Of a stretch of 42,978 bases of DNA, positions 17,288-27,295 are shown piece by piece; position 1 is the first letter of the stretch; each line of letters begins with the position of its first letter. Location: positions 1-42,978 of the forward strand of contig JAQCHP010000027.1 of the NCBI GenBank assembly GCA_027619595.1, given 5' to 3'. The position numbers and the translations under genes were made by a program. The notes beneath the pieces were generated by a model, which saw nothing but the letters and a program-made list of their open reading frames with translations, did no database searches and was not told the origin of the DNA. The stretch comes from Planctomycetota bacterium. GTDB lineage: Bacteria > Planctomycetota > Planctomycetia > Pirellulales > Pirellulaceae.

Positions 17288-18302
17288 CGTTCACCTCTTG
17301 CAGGTTCCATGCTTCGATCCATTCCACGACCCCTCGACGCAGTTGAAAATCTTCCTCAAGACGTTTCTGAATATCGGGCATGTGCGCAGCACCATAAAAA
17401 ATGGCGACCCGCTTTTTCCCTAAAGCCATTTGTTCGCGCAATCCATCAAGCGCTTTCTTATTCCGCTCGGTAACCAGTGTCGATCCGTCGGGACCGTCTA
17501 AAGCACGGAGCGATCCCCCAAATCGACAGAGTTGTTCCGCCATTGCCAGTTTGAGCTGGCGCTCCCGATCGGGCTTGAGCAGTGCGGCCATAATTTGAAG
17601 GTCGCCCGCGCCAGCGTCTTCACTTTGCGCAGCCAACGCATTGCCAGCCATGCGAAAAAACATCTTGGCAAAACTCTCATCACGTTTTTGCATGGAATCC
17701 AAAAATTCTTGTGGCGTCATATCGGCTCGGACAAAATTGCCACGCAAGTAATCGATGGATGCTAATTGATGCGCTAAACCCAAGGCATCTTGCATGCCGC
17801 CTTGCATGAGGTTCACGGGATTGTCCCGTCGCTCCGCTTGTTGAGGTGTCAATCGAGTTTCAGGTTCTGCCACCAATTCATACAACACAACATCGTAATC
17901 GGCAAAACGTCGATTGAGCACATCGTAGTAGCTGCGTTCGCCCACATGGACGGCTGCCACTAAATCGACGCGCACACCCGCTCCCTGCGGCTTCGAACCG
18001 TCTACCACCGCCGGCTCAAACGAGACAATGGCCGTATCCAGCGCGATGGGATCGAGCACAAGGTTCCCATCCGACGCGCTCTTATCGGACGCGACACCCT
18101 CCGTTGGTGGATACCGCAGACGCAAGTAGCCATTCTCTGGCGAATCAGCTTCCAGTACGGACGGGTCATTAACCGGTGAGTCTAGAACCGGTGATTCTAC
18201 GCCCTCGGTAGCAAACAGGTTCACCGATAATATCGACACGAAAAACGTGACGAACAAGCGTAGAGACAGTACAGGGCGCAGGGAGAAATCAGGACAGCGC
18301 AT
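17244..18302 (-). CDS. TraB/GumN family exported protein
   Basis: I choose the ATG at 18302, which has GAGGAG about 9 bases upstream and gives a 352-residue protein with a signal peptide (LRPVLSLRLFVTFFVSILSVNLFATEG). The upstream frame start at 18467 would add 55 residues that spoil it. The mature protein shows the TraB pattern: VAAVHVGERSYYDVLNRRF, YDVVLYELVAEPE near the middle, and RVAIFYGAAHMPDI near the end (GxxH). TraB/GumN proteins are thought to be metal-dependent peptidases or signalling inhibitors, but their activity is not settled. The next gene overlaps its 3' end. YmdB lies 206 bases upstream on the same strand. Confidence 0.87.
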   Translation of the reverse strand: MRCPDFSLRPVLSLRLFVTFFVSILSVNLFATEGVESPVLDSPVNDPSVLEADSPENGYLRLRYPPTEGVASDKSASDGNLVLDPIALDTAIVSFEPAVVDGSKPQGAGVRVDLVAAVHVGERSYYDVLNRRFADYDVVLYELVAEPETRLTPQQAERRDNPVNLMQGGMQDALGLAHQLASIDYLRGNFVRADMTPQEFLDSMQKRDESFAKMFFRMAGNALAAQSEDAGAGDLQIMAALLKPDRERQLKLAMAEQLCRFGGSLRALDGPDGSTLVTERNKKALDGLREQMALGKKRVAIFYGAAHMPDIQKRLEEDFQLRRGVVEWIEAWNLQEVNDESGKGQAGQAVNE

Positions 18303-18508
18303 CGAAGAAGTCTCCTCACGACAGACAAGCTTAGATTCTTGTAGATGCGCCCGCATCGTAGATAAGCAATGATGACAGGTGCGTGTCAAAATATACGCCG
18401 AACCTAGCATGACGGCAATCAGTCGACGGGAAAAGTTCGCAACAAATTTTTGGGCGTGACGAGTCACCCTTCCAGATTACATCGCCAGCCCACCTGCCCC
18501 CAACTGCC

Positions 18509-19312
18509 CTATTTATCCCAAGCTGACAAGTCGTGTGAGGTGACTACGATGCGTTGGATTGACGACGCGTGTCCTGTCACTGGGTCGACATCAACGTACG
18601 TCCCGCATAACTGCACGTCTTGGGAGGCGACGTCAAAGAAAGTTGGGCGAAAGGAGAGTGTCGTTTCGAGGACACTGTCAATTTTGCGACCCAAGATACT
18701 TAAGCTCGAGCCGCACATTCCGACATCACACTGAAAGGCCGTCCCACCAGGAAAAATTTGTTCATCGGCCGTTTGCACGTGGGTATGCGTGCCCAAGACT
18801 GCTGAGACCCGGCCATCCAGGTAGCGACCCATCAATTGTTTGTCGCTGGTCGCTTCCGCGTGAAAGTCAACGAGAATCACCCTCACATCGGGGGGCACCT
18901 CAAGGAGCACACGATCGATGGCGGCCCACGGGCAGTCGACGGGGCGCATAAAGACACGCCCCAACAGACTGACAACTACCACACGGACGCCCGAAGTCGA
19001 TTTGAGCAGCATCCAATCACGTCCGGGAGCCGTTCGGGGAAAATTCGCGGGCTTAACGATATTAGGTTCGCGTTCCAAGACCGAAATGATCTCGCTACGG
19101 CGATAGATATGATCTCCGAGTGTAATGCCATCGACTCCCGCGGCGAGTAGTTCCTGGTAAATGGCGGGGGTCACTCCGGAACCACCGGCCGAATTCTCGG
19201 CGTTGGCCACCACAAGATCAAGATTCAATCGCTTTCGCAACTTTGGCACCGCCTGTGCCACAAGTTGGCGGCCAGGCTTACCCACGATATCGCCGAGCAA
19301 CAGAATACGCAA
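18509..19312 (-). CDS. ymdB: YmdB-like metallophosphoesterase
   Basis: The 267-residue protein belongs to the TIGR00282 family of metallophosphoesterases (Bacillus YmdB, a 2',3'-cyclic nucleotide phosphodiesterase). It opens with LLLGDIVGKPGR (Asp8), then NAENSAGG (Glu39, Asn40), LGDHIYRR, VDFHAEATSD and GTHTHVQTADE, which together supply the two-metal site. The residue that is Asn67 in Bacillus appears as Asp67 in LGDHIYRR. Length is normal. It lies 32 bases downstream of RNase Y on the same strand, the same gene order as in Bacillus, so the two probably form an RNA-decay or signalling operon. Confidence 0.93.
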   Translation of the reverse strand: MRILLLGDIVGKPGRQLVAQAVPKLRKRLNLDLVVANAENSAGGSGVTPAIYQELLAAGVDGITLGDHIYRRSEIISVLEREPNIVKPANFPRTAPGRDWMLLKSTSGVRVVVVSLLGRVFMRPVDCPWAAIDRVLLEVPPDVRVILVDFHAEATSDKQLMGRYLDGRVSAVLGTHTHVQTADEQIFPGGTAFQCDVGMCGSSLSILGRKIDSVLETTLSFRPTFFDVASQDVQLCGTYVDVDPVTGHASSIQRIVVTSHDLSAWDK

Positions 19313-19344
19313 ATCTATCGATCTCCCCCTAACGACTTCCCTGC

Positions 19345-20907
19345 TTAGCGGGCCACTTCCGTAAATCGTGCCTCGCGCACCACAGTCACCTTGATTTCAC
19401 CTGGGTACGTTAATTGCTCTTCGAATGCCTTGGCGATATCGCGAGAAATTTTTGCGGCCGACGCGTCATCGGTCTCTTTGGAATTAGCGATCACTCGAAG
19501 TTCCCGTCCCGCTTGAATCGCATAGGCTTGTTCGACTCCGGGGAATCGGCTGGCGATATTCTCGAGTTCTTCCATGCGTTTGATATATCTTTCCAAGGTT
19601 TCGCGTCGCGCGCCTGGCCGCGACGCGCTGCAGGCATCCGCCGTTGCTACCAGCATCGTATAGGGTTTATCCGTAACCAAATCGTCGTGATGACCGAACG
19701 CCGCATGGACTACTTCGGCCGGTTCTCCGTTGCGTTTCAACAGATCCGCTCCAACCTTGGGATGGCCTCCCTCAACTTCGTGATCAGCGGCTTTGCCAAT
19801 GTCATGTAACAGACCACAACGTCTTCCCAACGCACCTTGAAGTCCCACCATTTCTGCCAGCATCCCTGTGAGGAAGGACACCTCCACGGAATGTCGGAGC
19901 ACATTCTGGCTGTAACTGGTGCGAAAATGAAGTCGCCCCAGCATTTGAATCACGCGTGGATTGAGCCCCGGTACATCGGCTTCCTCCGCAGCCTCTTCTC
20001 CCTTCCGATACAAGAAATCCTCGATTTCCTTTTTCGTCTCGGCAACGACTTCCTCGATGCGTGTCGGGTGAATTCGACCGTCGGCGATCAGCTTATTCAG
20101 CGCCATGCGGGCCATTTCACGACGGACCGGATCAAACCCACTGACAATCACAACACCGGGCGTGTCGTCGATAATCACGTCGACCCCCGTTTCCTTCTCA
20201 AATGCACGAATATTGCGTCCTTCTCGGCCGATGATCCTCCCCTTCATCTCATCGCTGGGGATATCAACGGTACTAGTGGTTGACTCAGCCGTATGTGCCG
20301 AAGCATACCGCTGCATGGTCGTCACCAGCAACTCGCGTGCTTCTGCCTGACAGGTGCTTTCCATCTTACGACGGTGCTTCAGAATGAGACTTCCCGCCTC
20401 TTGGGTTAGCTCACGGTCCAGTGTGGACATTAAACGCTGTGTGGCTTCGTCTTGGCTTAATCCACTGAGCTGATGTAGCGTTTGGCGTTGGATATCAAGT
20501 AATTTTGTCAGTTCTTCATTGCGCCGTCCGGCTTCCTCTAAGCGTTCCGCCAGACGTCGCTGAGTCGTCTCGACCATTCGTTCTTGCTTGCGCAGATCGT
20601 CCGCTTGTTGCTCCACCGCCTGTTGACGCTTGTCCAACACCCGTTCCCGTTCAAGCAGTTGCTCACGCTGGGTACCAAGTTCCTTCTCGACACGGGCACG
20701 TTCGTGCATCGCCCGTTCCTTGACCTCAAGCTCCGCTTCTTTGACGTGATTCGCTGCATCACGCTGAGCCCGCTCGACGATGTCACGAGCCTCGGTCTCG
20801 GCGTCCTTCCGCCGCAGTCGATCCAGGAATTTTACGGCAATAAAAGAGAGGGTCGCGCCAACGACCACGCAAAAAATTACTAAGAAAACTGACTCGGGAT
20901 CTTTCAT
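19345..20907 (-). CDS. rny: Ribonuclease Y
   Basis: The product is RNase Y, the membrane-tethered endoribonuclease that starts mRNA decay. With the start at ATG 20907 (GAGGTG 7 bases upstream; the frame also opens at 20952) it is 520 residues, a usual length. The order is N-terminal membrane helix (about 6-24), long coiled coil (about 30-190, with many ERE/EAR repeats), KH domain (about 205-270, [15 protein letters not shown]) and HD domain (about 330-425) with [12 protein letters not shown] and the metal-binding [12 protein letters not shown]. All expected parts are present. YmdB is 32 bases downstream, giving the same linkage as in Firmicutes. Confidence 0.96.
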   Translation of the reverse strand: MKDPESVFLVIFCVVVGATLSFIAVKFLDRLRRKDAETEARDIVERAQRDAANHVKEAELEVKERAMHERARVEKELGTQREQLLERERVLDKRQQAVEQQADDLRKQERMVETTQRRLAERLEEAGRRNEELTKLLDIQRQTLHQLSGLSQDEATQRLMSTLDRELTQEAGSLILKHRRKMESTCQAEARELLVTTMQRYASAHTAESTTSTVDIPSDEMKGRIIGREGRNIRAFEKETGVDVIIDDTPGVVIVSGFDPVRREMARMALNKLIADGRIHPTRIEEVVAETKKEIEDFLYRKGEEAAEEADVPGLNPRVIQMLGRLHFRTSYSQNVLRHSVEVSFLTGMLAEMVGLQGALGRRCGLLHDIGKAADHEVEGGHPKVGADLLKRNGEPAEVVHAAFGHHDDLVTDKPYTMLVATADACSASRPGARRETLERYIKRMEELENIASRFPGVEQAYAIQAGRELRVIANSKETDDASAAKISRDIAKAFEEQLTYPGEIKVTVVREARFTEVAR

Positions 20908-21699
20908 GCTATCGCACCTCGCCAACCGACCGTGACGAACTGCAAACAGCATCCGGCCAACAATCGAAATACGACTGTCGACTGTCGCGACCTAGCGCTG
21001 ACATGCCCTCGATCGAGGAGTCTTGACTTCCCTGTAACTATTCGATTCTACGAGCGACACCCAACATTGGACGATCCGGCGCAATCCCTGCCAAACGAAT
21101 ATGACAAATTGTCGACTGGGGAGGAACAAGCGTCTTGGGGAGAGCCGTTCGTTGAACATACGCTCCACAAAAATCGTCCGACGAATCCACCCGTGCGCGA
21201 GCACTTCGAATCGAAGCACTGGCAGCCATGAGGGACCCAAAGTTCGAGGACACGCTTGGGAGGGGAGAAAATTGATCGCTCCCCTGGGGAACCAACCTAC
21301 CGCACGGGTGAGCAGGACTCGACCACAAGGCCGCGATCCAGCGCAGTAGTAGCTCGATTACTTGAATTCGTAAAGCGAACATGGGTTCAACCAACAACGT
21401 GCCACTCAAACGGTGTAACAAAGTCTCTTGCAGTTCAAATAGTTGCGTAAATCAAGACATTCGCCATCGATGGCATCCCACGCGATTGCAGGGGGCCACG
21501 GCCGGTGAAAAAATATTGCGTTCACCCCGAAACGGGGCCTCACCAACCTAGTTGCTCATATTAACAAATCAACCGGTAACCGCAATGTACCTCCGGAGGG
21601 CGATCATCGATTATTATGAACCTTCGACGGTTCCTCTGCCCGCGGGGGTTCCTCTGCCCTCCGGCACTCACGATCGATCTCCGCCCAAGAGCCGCCACC
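20908..21699. other. Intergenic region of about 790 bases, no gene resolved
   Basis: This gap between divergent rny and tilS has open frames (for example 21038-21421, minus strand) without family match, signal or ribosome binding site. I searched by eye for tmRNA, SRP RNA, RNase P and 6S signatures and found none. A short hairpin CCCCG-AAA-CGGGG is visible near 21525-21540, and an imperfect inverted repeat of AGCACTTCG lies near 21200-21225. A structured RNA remains possible but is not shown. The gap must also carry the promoters of rny and tilS. Confidence 0.4.
21629..21659. repeat. Two 13-bp direct repeats upstream of tilS
   Basis: GGTTCCTCTGCCC occurs at 21629-21641 and again at 21647-21659, an 18-base period. 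It lies just ahead of the preferred tilS start at 21700. It may simply be local slippage; a regulatory role is not supported by anything else seen. Confidence 0.7.
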
Positions 21700-22710
21700 A
21701 TGGCACACCAACTCGAAGAATCGCTGCAAACGCACTGGTCTGCGGACCGTTGGCGCGACACGACGGTCCTCGTTGGCGTTTCCGGAGGACCTGATAGCAT
21801 GGCGTTGCTGTATGCCCTGCACGTCCTCGCGGATCCGGCCAGACTGCAAGTCGGACACTTCAACCACGGATGGCGTGGCAAGGAATCGGATGCCGACCAA
21901 GAATTTGTCGCCGACTGGTGTTCCAGTCGGCGCATCCCGTACCATTGTGAAAATTTACCACGCGTGCCGGGAGCCTCACCAACAGACGAAGCCTTCGCGC
22001 GAGAACAGCGGTATCGCTTCTTGGGGTCCACCGCCGAACGGATCGGTGCTCGGTACTTGGCACTGGGACATACACGCGACGATCACGTGGAGACGATCCT
22101 CCATCGCATTCTACGGGGGACCGGACTGCGGGGACTCGCCGGAATCCCTCGCCATCGCGTTTATAGCGAGGCCCTAACGATCGTCCGCCCGCTATTGCAC
22201 GTGGCCCGAAGTTGTGTGCTCGACTATCTGGCATCGGTCCAGCAACCCTATCGCACCGATGCAAGTAATCTCGAAATCGCCTATACCCGCAACCAAATCC
22301 GCCATGAGCTCCTACCAAGACTTACCCAAGATTATAATCCGCGTGTCGCAGATGCCTTGCTGCGACTGTCCGACCAAGCGTCCGAGACACAGACATGGAT
22401 CACGCAATATGCCGACGCGTGGCTCGCACCCAACGTGACACCTGTCAATAGCGATCAATTCGAGTTGAACCTGCTACGAGTCGACCCGGTACCCTGGAAT
22501 GGCACCGAGTTGATATTGCGTGAGGCACTTATCTCTCTATGGCGAACACATCGGTGGCCGCTGCAGTTAATGACCGCCGAACACTGGATAGGATTGACGT
22601 CATGGCTGCTCCACACCAACCCGCCAATCCGACGCGAACTACCGGGCAGCATCAGCGTGCAGCGTTTTGCTGACTGGGGTTACACGTTCCAGCGGACGCC
22701 ATTGCCATAA
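21700..22710 (+). CDS. tilS: tRNA(Ile)-lysidine synthase
   Basis: TilS converts the wobble cytidine of tRNA-Ile(CAU) to lysidine with ATP and lysine, an essential step for reading AUA. The preferred start is ATG 21700; the outer frame start at 21616 would add 28 residues covering a 13-bp repeat. The 336-residue protein carries the PP-loop ATP motif VGVSGGPDSMALL, then VGHFNHGWRGKESDADQEF, LALGHTRDDHVETILHRILRGTGLRGLAG and RPLLHVARS, the classic N-type ATP-pyrophosphatase set. The C-terminal substrate-recognition domain is short but present. It overlaps the convergent glycosyltransferase gene by 59 bases. Confidence 0.95.
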   Translation: MAHQLEESLQTHWSADRWRDTTVLVGVSGGPDSMALLYALHVLADPARLQVGHFNHGWRGKESDADQEFVADWCSSRRIPYHCENLPRVPGASPTDEAFAREQRYRFLGSTAERIGARYLALGHTRDDHVETILHRILRGTGLRGLAGIPRHRVYSEALTIVRPLLHVARSCVLDYLASVQQPYRTDASNLEIAYTRNQIRHELLPRLTQDYNPRVADALLRLSDQASETQTWITQYADAWLAPNVTPVNSDQFELNLLRVDPVPWNGTELILREALISLWRTHRWPLQLMTAEHWIGLTSWLLHTNPPIRRELPGSISVQRFADWGYTFQRTPLP

Positions 22711-23965
22711 ACAACCACTCCACAATTACCGCCGCGGCCAGGACAATGAGCAGCAGCAGCGGAGGTTGTCGGTAACGGAGCGACCCGACGAAAATCATGT
22801 GCAGCCCCGAAAAATAGAACGCCGGAAATAGACACAGGGCATAGTCCCAACCGCGATTCCCATAACGAAGTGCGCCGCACAGTCCGCAACCGATCAGTGG
22901 AAGGTAGCTCAGCGCAATCCCCCATCGAAGCCATCCACTCTGAAGCTCTTCCGCATGGGGCCACGGGCTCCAGGTGCGGAGGAACTTTACACCCATCAGT
23001 CTCAGCACTTTGCCAGGATTTTGGCCGGCCCATTCGAGTGCCGCCCGTTGCATCGACTTGTCCAATCGGTCCTCGAAAAGCCCTGCGGCCGGCGGCGTGT
23101 GACTATCGCTACGACGCTGTTCTTCGACAAATTGGGGCACAAACTCCATATCACTGGCACCGTTCGCCTCCGGGTTCCAGCCGTCGTAAAGACTCGCGCC
23201 CACTTGCAGGGTCGTCGCTACAAACCTCCCTGCGACGTTGTAGTTACGAACCCACCAGGGTGCCATGACCAAGATCATCCCCGTGAACATAAACACATTG
23301 GAAGCCCACCGCACGCGGCGGTCGTTCCCACAAATGAACATGACAATTCCCACACACGGAGTAAACAGAAGCCAACTCGGTCGCGTGAGGGTCGCCAGAC
23401 CCGATAGGACCCCCGAGATGAACGACCAAGTGCATCGTGTGCGTGACGTTGTGGCACGGAGCGACTTCACCCAGGCCAAAATGCAGGCCAACATGAACGG
23501 GCAGAAGAGGGACTCACTGAGCACCAGAATGCTCATCGCAATGCTCCCTGGCTCCAATGCGACGATCCATCCCGCGACGAGGGACACGCGCCATGAGAAC
23601 AACATCCTCGCAAGGACCATCACCAGTCCAACGACGATCGTCCCTTGAACGGCTCCCACGAGTCGTGCCGGCATCGGACTGGCAGTCTCGCCGAATGCCG
23701 CAATGACCGCCGCTAACTGAAGTGGATAGCCGGGCGTCCGAAAAATCTGGGCGTCGCCGTAAGCATAGCGGCTCCCTTCGGCGATCGTCCGTGCCAGGTA
23801 CCAGTACGTTTCGCTGTCGTCGAACGCGAAGGTTTTTCCCTGCGGAATTCGCGTTTGCCATACGACGGCCGCCCCACAGCGCAAACCCAGGGCGACCGCA
23901 AGAATTACCGAAATACTGGCCAAAGCCCGCGCGTTTTTCACTGTTTTTCCGCCCACGAGATCCAA
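22652..23965 (-). CDS. GT-C type membrane glycosyltransferase (family 39/ArnT-like)
   Basis: This 437-residue protein has about ten hydrophobic helices with the polar first loop typical of GT-C glycosyltransferases: AFDDSETYWYLARTIAEGS followed by RTPGYPLQLAA. The DD/E pair is the expected catalytic acidic residues, and such enzymes use a lipid-linked sugar donor on the outer side of the membrane. The annotated start is TTG 23965; GTG at 23941 (GTG AAA AAC) is an alternative closer to the first helix. It starts 7 bases after the MFS stop on the same strand, so both are probably one operon. The acceptor is unknown. Its end overlaps tilS. Confidence 0.87.
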   Translation of the reverse strand: MDLVGGKTVKNARALASISVILAVALGLRCGAAVVWQTRIPQGKTFAFDDSETYWYLARTIAEGSRYAYGDAQIFRTPGYPLQLAAVIAAFGETASPMPARLVGAVQGTIVVGLVMVLARMLFSWRVSLVAGWIVALEPGSIAMSILVLSESLFCPFMLACILAWVKSLRATTSRTRCTWSFISGVLSGLATLTRPSWLLFTPCVGIVMFICGNDRRVRWASNVFMFTGMILVMAPWWVRNYNVAGRFVATTLQVGASLYDGWNPEANGASDMEFVPQFVEEQRRSDSHTPPAAGLFEDRLDKSMQRAALEWAGQNPGKVLRLMGVKFLRTWSPWPHAEELQSGWLRWGIALSYLPLIGCGLCGALRYGNRGWDYALCLFPAFYFSGLHMIFVGSLRYRQPPLLLLIVLAAAVIVEWLFMAMASAGTCNPSQQNAAR

Positions 23966-23972
23966 GGCGGTA

Positions 23973-25562
23973 TTAGCTCAGACTCACCGGCTTATAGCCT
24001 CCGATCGTCTTAAAATACAGCAGCAGCCCCAGATAAATCACCGCCATCGTAGCTGGAATCGCAGAATCGGCCACCAGCGTACGGCGGTTACTTTGTATAC
24101 TCGCCGCATTCACTTTCTGTTGAGCCTCGCTCGCCGTGTCAGCCTTCACTGCCGTAGCAACATCGCCAAGCTTCGTTCCGTCCAGTGACTTCACACTGGG
24201 CAGAAACAAAAACTTGGAATCCTTCTCAGAAACATAGTCTGCGTAGACGGCCGCGTCGGCCTTTTGCAGTTCCTCGGCCGCGAAACGATCCTTGAGGTAG
24301 CCCAGTCCGGGCGATCCCAACATCCCGCCACTGATCATACCGATCCCTCCCATGATCGAAATCGCGACTGCACCGGTACGCGGAAATCGATCGGAGGCCA
24401 CAGCCAACATCGTGGGCCAAAAAAAGGTCTTGCCAATTCCATACACGGTAAGTGCCACTAACGCTGCGGAAAACGTGGTGACGCGACTTGTCATATTTAA
24501 TCCCACACACGCTAAGACGGCACAGACGAGCAAGATCCCGATGGGCGACAGGCCCAAGTTCTTTTCGATAAAATGCGCACAGAATCGCAACGCGAACATG
24601 ACGATCGACGTGAACACAAACAAAAACTTACCCTCAGACGAGGTGAGAATGTTGCCCGTAATATTTTGGATCCAACCATCGGTTCCCAGTTCAACCGCTC
24701 CAACCATCGCGTGAGCCAGGAACAATATGAATAGCAAAATCGAACCGAAGGAGAATTTTGTGATGAGCCCAATTGCGACCAGCAAGCCACCACCGATGGC
24801 ATATCCAACATACGTCGCATTGGGTCCCACCATGGATTGCAGGAAGTCACCGGCGAACAACGAGATAAGGAAACAGATCACCAGGCCGCCTAGCAGTCCG
24901 ACATCGCCAAACATCTCTCCCAAACTCAGCCCTTGCTTCGACGCCTCGGATTTGGGCATTGCCTGCCCGAAGAACATGAGTCCGTAAATGACGGTAGGAA
25001 TCAAATAGAGGGCCAACTGATACTTCCAGGAAATTCCCCATACGTCGTCCAGAACCCAACACAGGGCGCTCCCCAACACCAGTCCGGCCGGCCAACTGGC
25101 GTGCAAGATATTCAAATAGTGGGTACGGTTGTTCGGAAATGCTGCCGCGACTAACGGATTTGCGACAGCCTCCATCAGTCCATTGGCAATGGCAAACAGG
25201 AACGTCCCTTGGTAAAGATACCCATACGCGATGGCGACACTCTCGGGAGTCCCAGACCCTTTTGTCGCCACGAAAGTCACCACGGCCGATAAGATGTGCA
25301 AGAAAAAAGCGGCAAACACCAAGACCCCATAGCCGACCTTGTCGGCTATGACTCCACCAATAATGACGCCAAAACAGGCACCCGTTAATCCAGCACCTGC
25401 GATGTTTCCCAGTTCCTTACCGGAGAAACCAAATTCGGTCGCCCAATTATCGAGAATTCCTCCCCGGATGCCAAAGGCTACCCCGGCCGCCAGGATGGCC
25501 ATAAAGCCAGCCCACAGAAGCCGATGGGCATTAGAAACGGCGGCGTCGGACGTTGAGTTCAT
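23973..25562 (-). CDS. MFS transporter, sugar/nucleoside type
   Basis: The protein belongs to the major facilitator superfamily. I place the start at ATG 25562 (GGGAG upstream); an ATG at 25598 would add 12 residues. The product of 529 residues has about 12 membrane helices with MFS landmarks such as [15 protein letters not shown] in the loop between helices 2 and 3. It is longer than the usual 400-450 residues because a roughly 80-residue soluble insert ([18 protein letters not shown] to [11 protein letters not shown]) lies before the last helix. The substrate is unclear; fucose/nucleoside permease-like members have similar starts. The glycosyltransferase follows 7 bases later. Confidence 0.88.
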   Translation of the reverse strand: MNSTSDAAVSNAHRLLWAGFMAILAAGVAFGIRGGILDNWATEFGFSGKELGNIAGAGLTGACFGVIIGGVIADKVGYGVLVFAAFFLHILSAVVTFVATKGSGTPESVAIAYGYLYQGTFLFAIANGLMEAVANPLVAAAFPNNRTHYLNILHASWPAGLVLGSALCWVLDDVWGISWKYQLALYLIPTVIYGLMFFGQAMPKSEASKQGLSLGEMFGDVGLLGGLVICFLISLFAGDFLQSMVGPNATYVGYAIGGGLLVAIGLITKFSFGSILLFILFLAHAMVGAVELGTDGWIQNITGNILTSSEGKFLFVFTSIVMFALRFCAHFIEKNLGLSPIGILLVCAVLACVGLNMTSRVTTFSAALVALTVYGIGKTFFWPTMLAVASDRFPRTGAVAISIMGGIGMISGGMLGSPGLGYLKDRFAAEELQKADAAVYADYVSEKDSKFLFLPSVKSLDGTKLGDVATAVKADTASEAQQKVNAASIQSNRRTLVADSAIPATMAVIYLGLLLYFKTIGGYKPVSLS

Positions 25563-25935
25563 GCGGGGGCACTCCCGTGCAGGTAGGAAAACTGGCATTT
25601 AAAGCGTGTCAATATACCCCTTTACCCAACCAATGCAATGGATTCGGCTCCCTTTACCCGTCAGAATCAATGTTCCGCGTGTTCACTGATATAACCCGAC
25701 GCGTGAGCGAGTGAATCAACGCTCGGACAGGACCGTAGGGCATGTAACCCGACGCGTAAGCGAGGGATCCTGCCGGCCCCTCCGACCGTACCGATTCGCT
25801 TGCTATTGTCGCCAAGAACCGGTACGCTGAACACCCAGAGAAGCAGACAAGACGTTCGGACCCGGGAGGACTGCGGAACAGCCTCCTACGTACGGCGTTG
25901 TGGTGGCACTTTGGCTTTTAGCGGAGTGATTTGTC
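25563..25935. other. Divergent intergenic region with planctomycete repeats
   Basis: About 370 bases between the MFS gene (minus) and the DUF1559 gene (plus). The notable content is the pair of CCCGACGCG repeats listed separately. GGAG lies about 9 bases before the ATG at 25936. No other gene, RNA or hairpin is apparent. It must carry promoters for both directions. Confidence 0.5.
25692..25767. repeat. Two copies of TAACCCGACGCGTRAGCGAG repeat
   Basis: TAACCCGACGCGT followed by G/A and AGCGAG(T/G)GA occurs at 25692-25714 and 25745-25767, a 53-base period, with 21 of 23 positions identical. I recall similar CCCGACGCG...AGCGAGGG strings in intergenic DNA of Rhodopirellula-like genomes, but that is memory, not a search. 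They are short and may be structural or slip-derived. Confidence 0.7.
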
Positions 25936-27036
25936 ATGCTGCGTTTAACGACTTCTCTCGTGTCGCGCTCAGACAAAGCGGCGCCAGGTTGCCACCTTAG
26001 TTCCACCGCAGCCATCGACCGATCGATGGTCGCGACGTCCGAGTTCCCAGCTCCGGTTGGAGCGCGGCCCGGACGGATCCGAAGGGCATTTACGCTCGTC
26101 GAACTGCTCGTGGTGATCGCCATCATTGGTGTGTTGGTCGCTTTGCTCCTGCCGGCCGTTCAAGCTGCTCGGGAAGCGGCACGCCGGATGCAATGTACGA
26201 ACCATCTCAAACAGCTCGGTTTGGCCTCACACTTATTCCACGACAGTTACGGCTTCTTTCCTCCGGGGCGGGGCGCTGGCGCCGCCAGTTGGTTCGCCTT
26301 GATCCTGCCCCATTTGGAAGGTGGAGCAGAGTTTGCCCAGTGGGACATGAAGTTATCGTACTACAACAAAGAGAACTTTACGGCCCGCGTCCGTTTCATA
26401 CCGGTGTACTCCTGCCCGTCGCAGCAGCGCCCCTCGGGTATGCTGTCGGGCGAGCGATCCGGGATGCCTGCAGCGATTTCCGGTGTACCAGGAGACACCG
26501 GCAAGGGAGCGACAGGGGACTATGCCGGCAATTATGGAAGTATCGCTTCCTATCAGGCGACCGGCATCATTGTGGGGGTGAATGATGGAAAATACCAAGG
26601 CGAACGCAACGTCGTTACTGACCCCGAAACGTACTATCCAAGCATTACCATCGAGATGGTCACCGACGGATTGAGCAAGACCTTCTTGGCGGGCGAAAAA
26701 CACTTACGACACAATATGTTGGGAAAATATCCCGACGATTCCTCCATTTACAACGATGACCACGCTCACAACTGGGGTCGCCTCGCTGGACGTGACACCC
26801 GCCCGACGCCAAAAGGCCAACGCCCCTCGGCTCCCACGCTGCTGGCGAAAAGCCCCATGGACGTCAGTATGGATTGCACCTACGGGTGCATCAATTTCGG
26901 CAGCCCGCACCCAGGGATCACGAATTTCGTCTATGGGGACGGTCGTGTGGCACCCATGACCGTAGCCGCCGAGGTGACATTGCTGACGAACTTAGCACAC
27001 CGAGAGGACGGCGAGGCGGTCGGTAACATCCAGTAG
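25936..27036 (+). CDS. DUF1559 domain protein with prepilin-type N-terminus
   Basis: The 366-residue protein is a DUF1559 family member, a large planctomycete group resembling type IV pseudopilins. After a long leader of about 54 residues comes the cleavage/methylation motif [36 protein letters not shown], split here by its positions: RRAF at about 49-52, hydrophobic helix about 53-75. Then follow [19 protein letters not shown], the [10 protein letters not shown] segment and the C-terminal [14 protein letters not shown] family signature. All are in expected order. The leader is longer than usual, so a downstream start such as ATG at 26026 (codon 31) may be used. It is probably exported by a type II/IV pilus machinery; role unknown. 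Confidence 0.93.
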   Translation: MLRLTTSLVSRSDKAAPGCHLSSTAAIDRSMVATSEFPAPVGARPGRIRRAFTLVELLVVIAIIGVLVALLLPAVQAAREAARRMQCTNHLKQLGLASHLFHDSYGFFPPGRGAGAASWFALILPHLEGGAEFAQWDMKLSYYNKENFTARVRFIPVYSCPSQQRPSGMLSGERSGMPAAISGVPGDTGKGATGDYAGNYGSIASYQATGIIVGVNDGKYQGERNVVTDPETYYPSITIEMVTDGLSKTFLAGEKHLRHNMLGKYPDDSSIYNDDHAHNWGRLAGRDTRPTPKGQRPSAPTLLAKSPMDVSMDCTYGCINFGSPHPGITNFVYGDGRVAPMTVAAEVTLLTNLAHREDGEAVGNIQ

Positions 27037-27187
27037 GACCCGCGACCGCGCATGAACGCAACGGCGAACCAGCGCCCGGTACGTTCGCCCCTCAAGCCCC
27101 GTCCGCTAGCAGTCAAAATTCACAAAACTAATCAAAACTGATCTAGACAGACAATTGGTAGTCGGTATTATCCGCGGCACTACTCTC

Positions 27188-27215
27188 TATTGGAACTCTT
27201 GTTCGAGGTCCAATA
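27188..27215. repeat. 7-bp inverted repeat
   Basis: TATTGGA at 27188-27194 and TCCAATA at 27209-27215 could form a 7-bp stem with a 14-base loop, upstream of the basic secreted protein gene. It may be an operator or simply chance. Confidence 0.45.
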
Positions 27216-27295
27216 AATACCAATGACAAGTCGAAGCCGGCGCAATCGCGTGGATAGCGTCGTGCGTTGATATGCGGATCGAAAGGAGTCACATC

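Noticed and set aside
19837-20283. 148-codon plus-strand open frame
   Set aside because: Antisense of RNase Y; RNase Y motifs are unambiguous on the other strand.
21038-21421. 127-codon minus-strand open frame in the rny-tilS gap
   Set aside because: No start signal, membrane, domain or composition support.
27063-27089. 7-bp inverted repeat GGCGAAC/GTTCGCC after the DUF1559 gene
   Set aside because: Loop of 13 bases and no T-tract; not enough for a terminator call.
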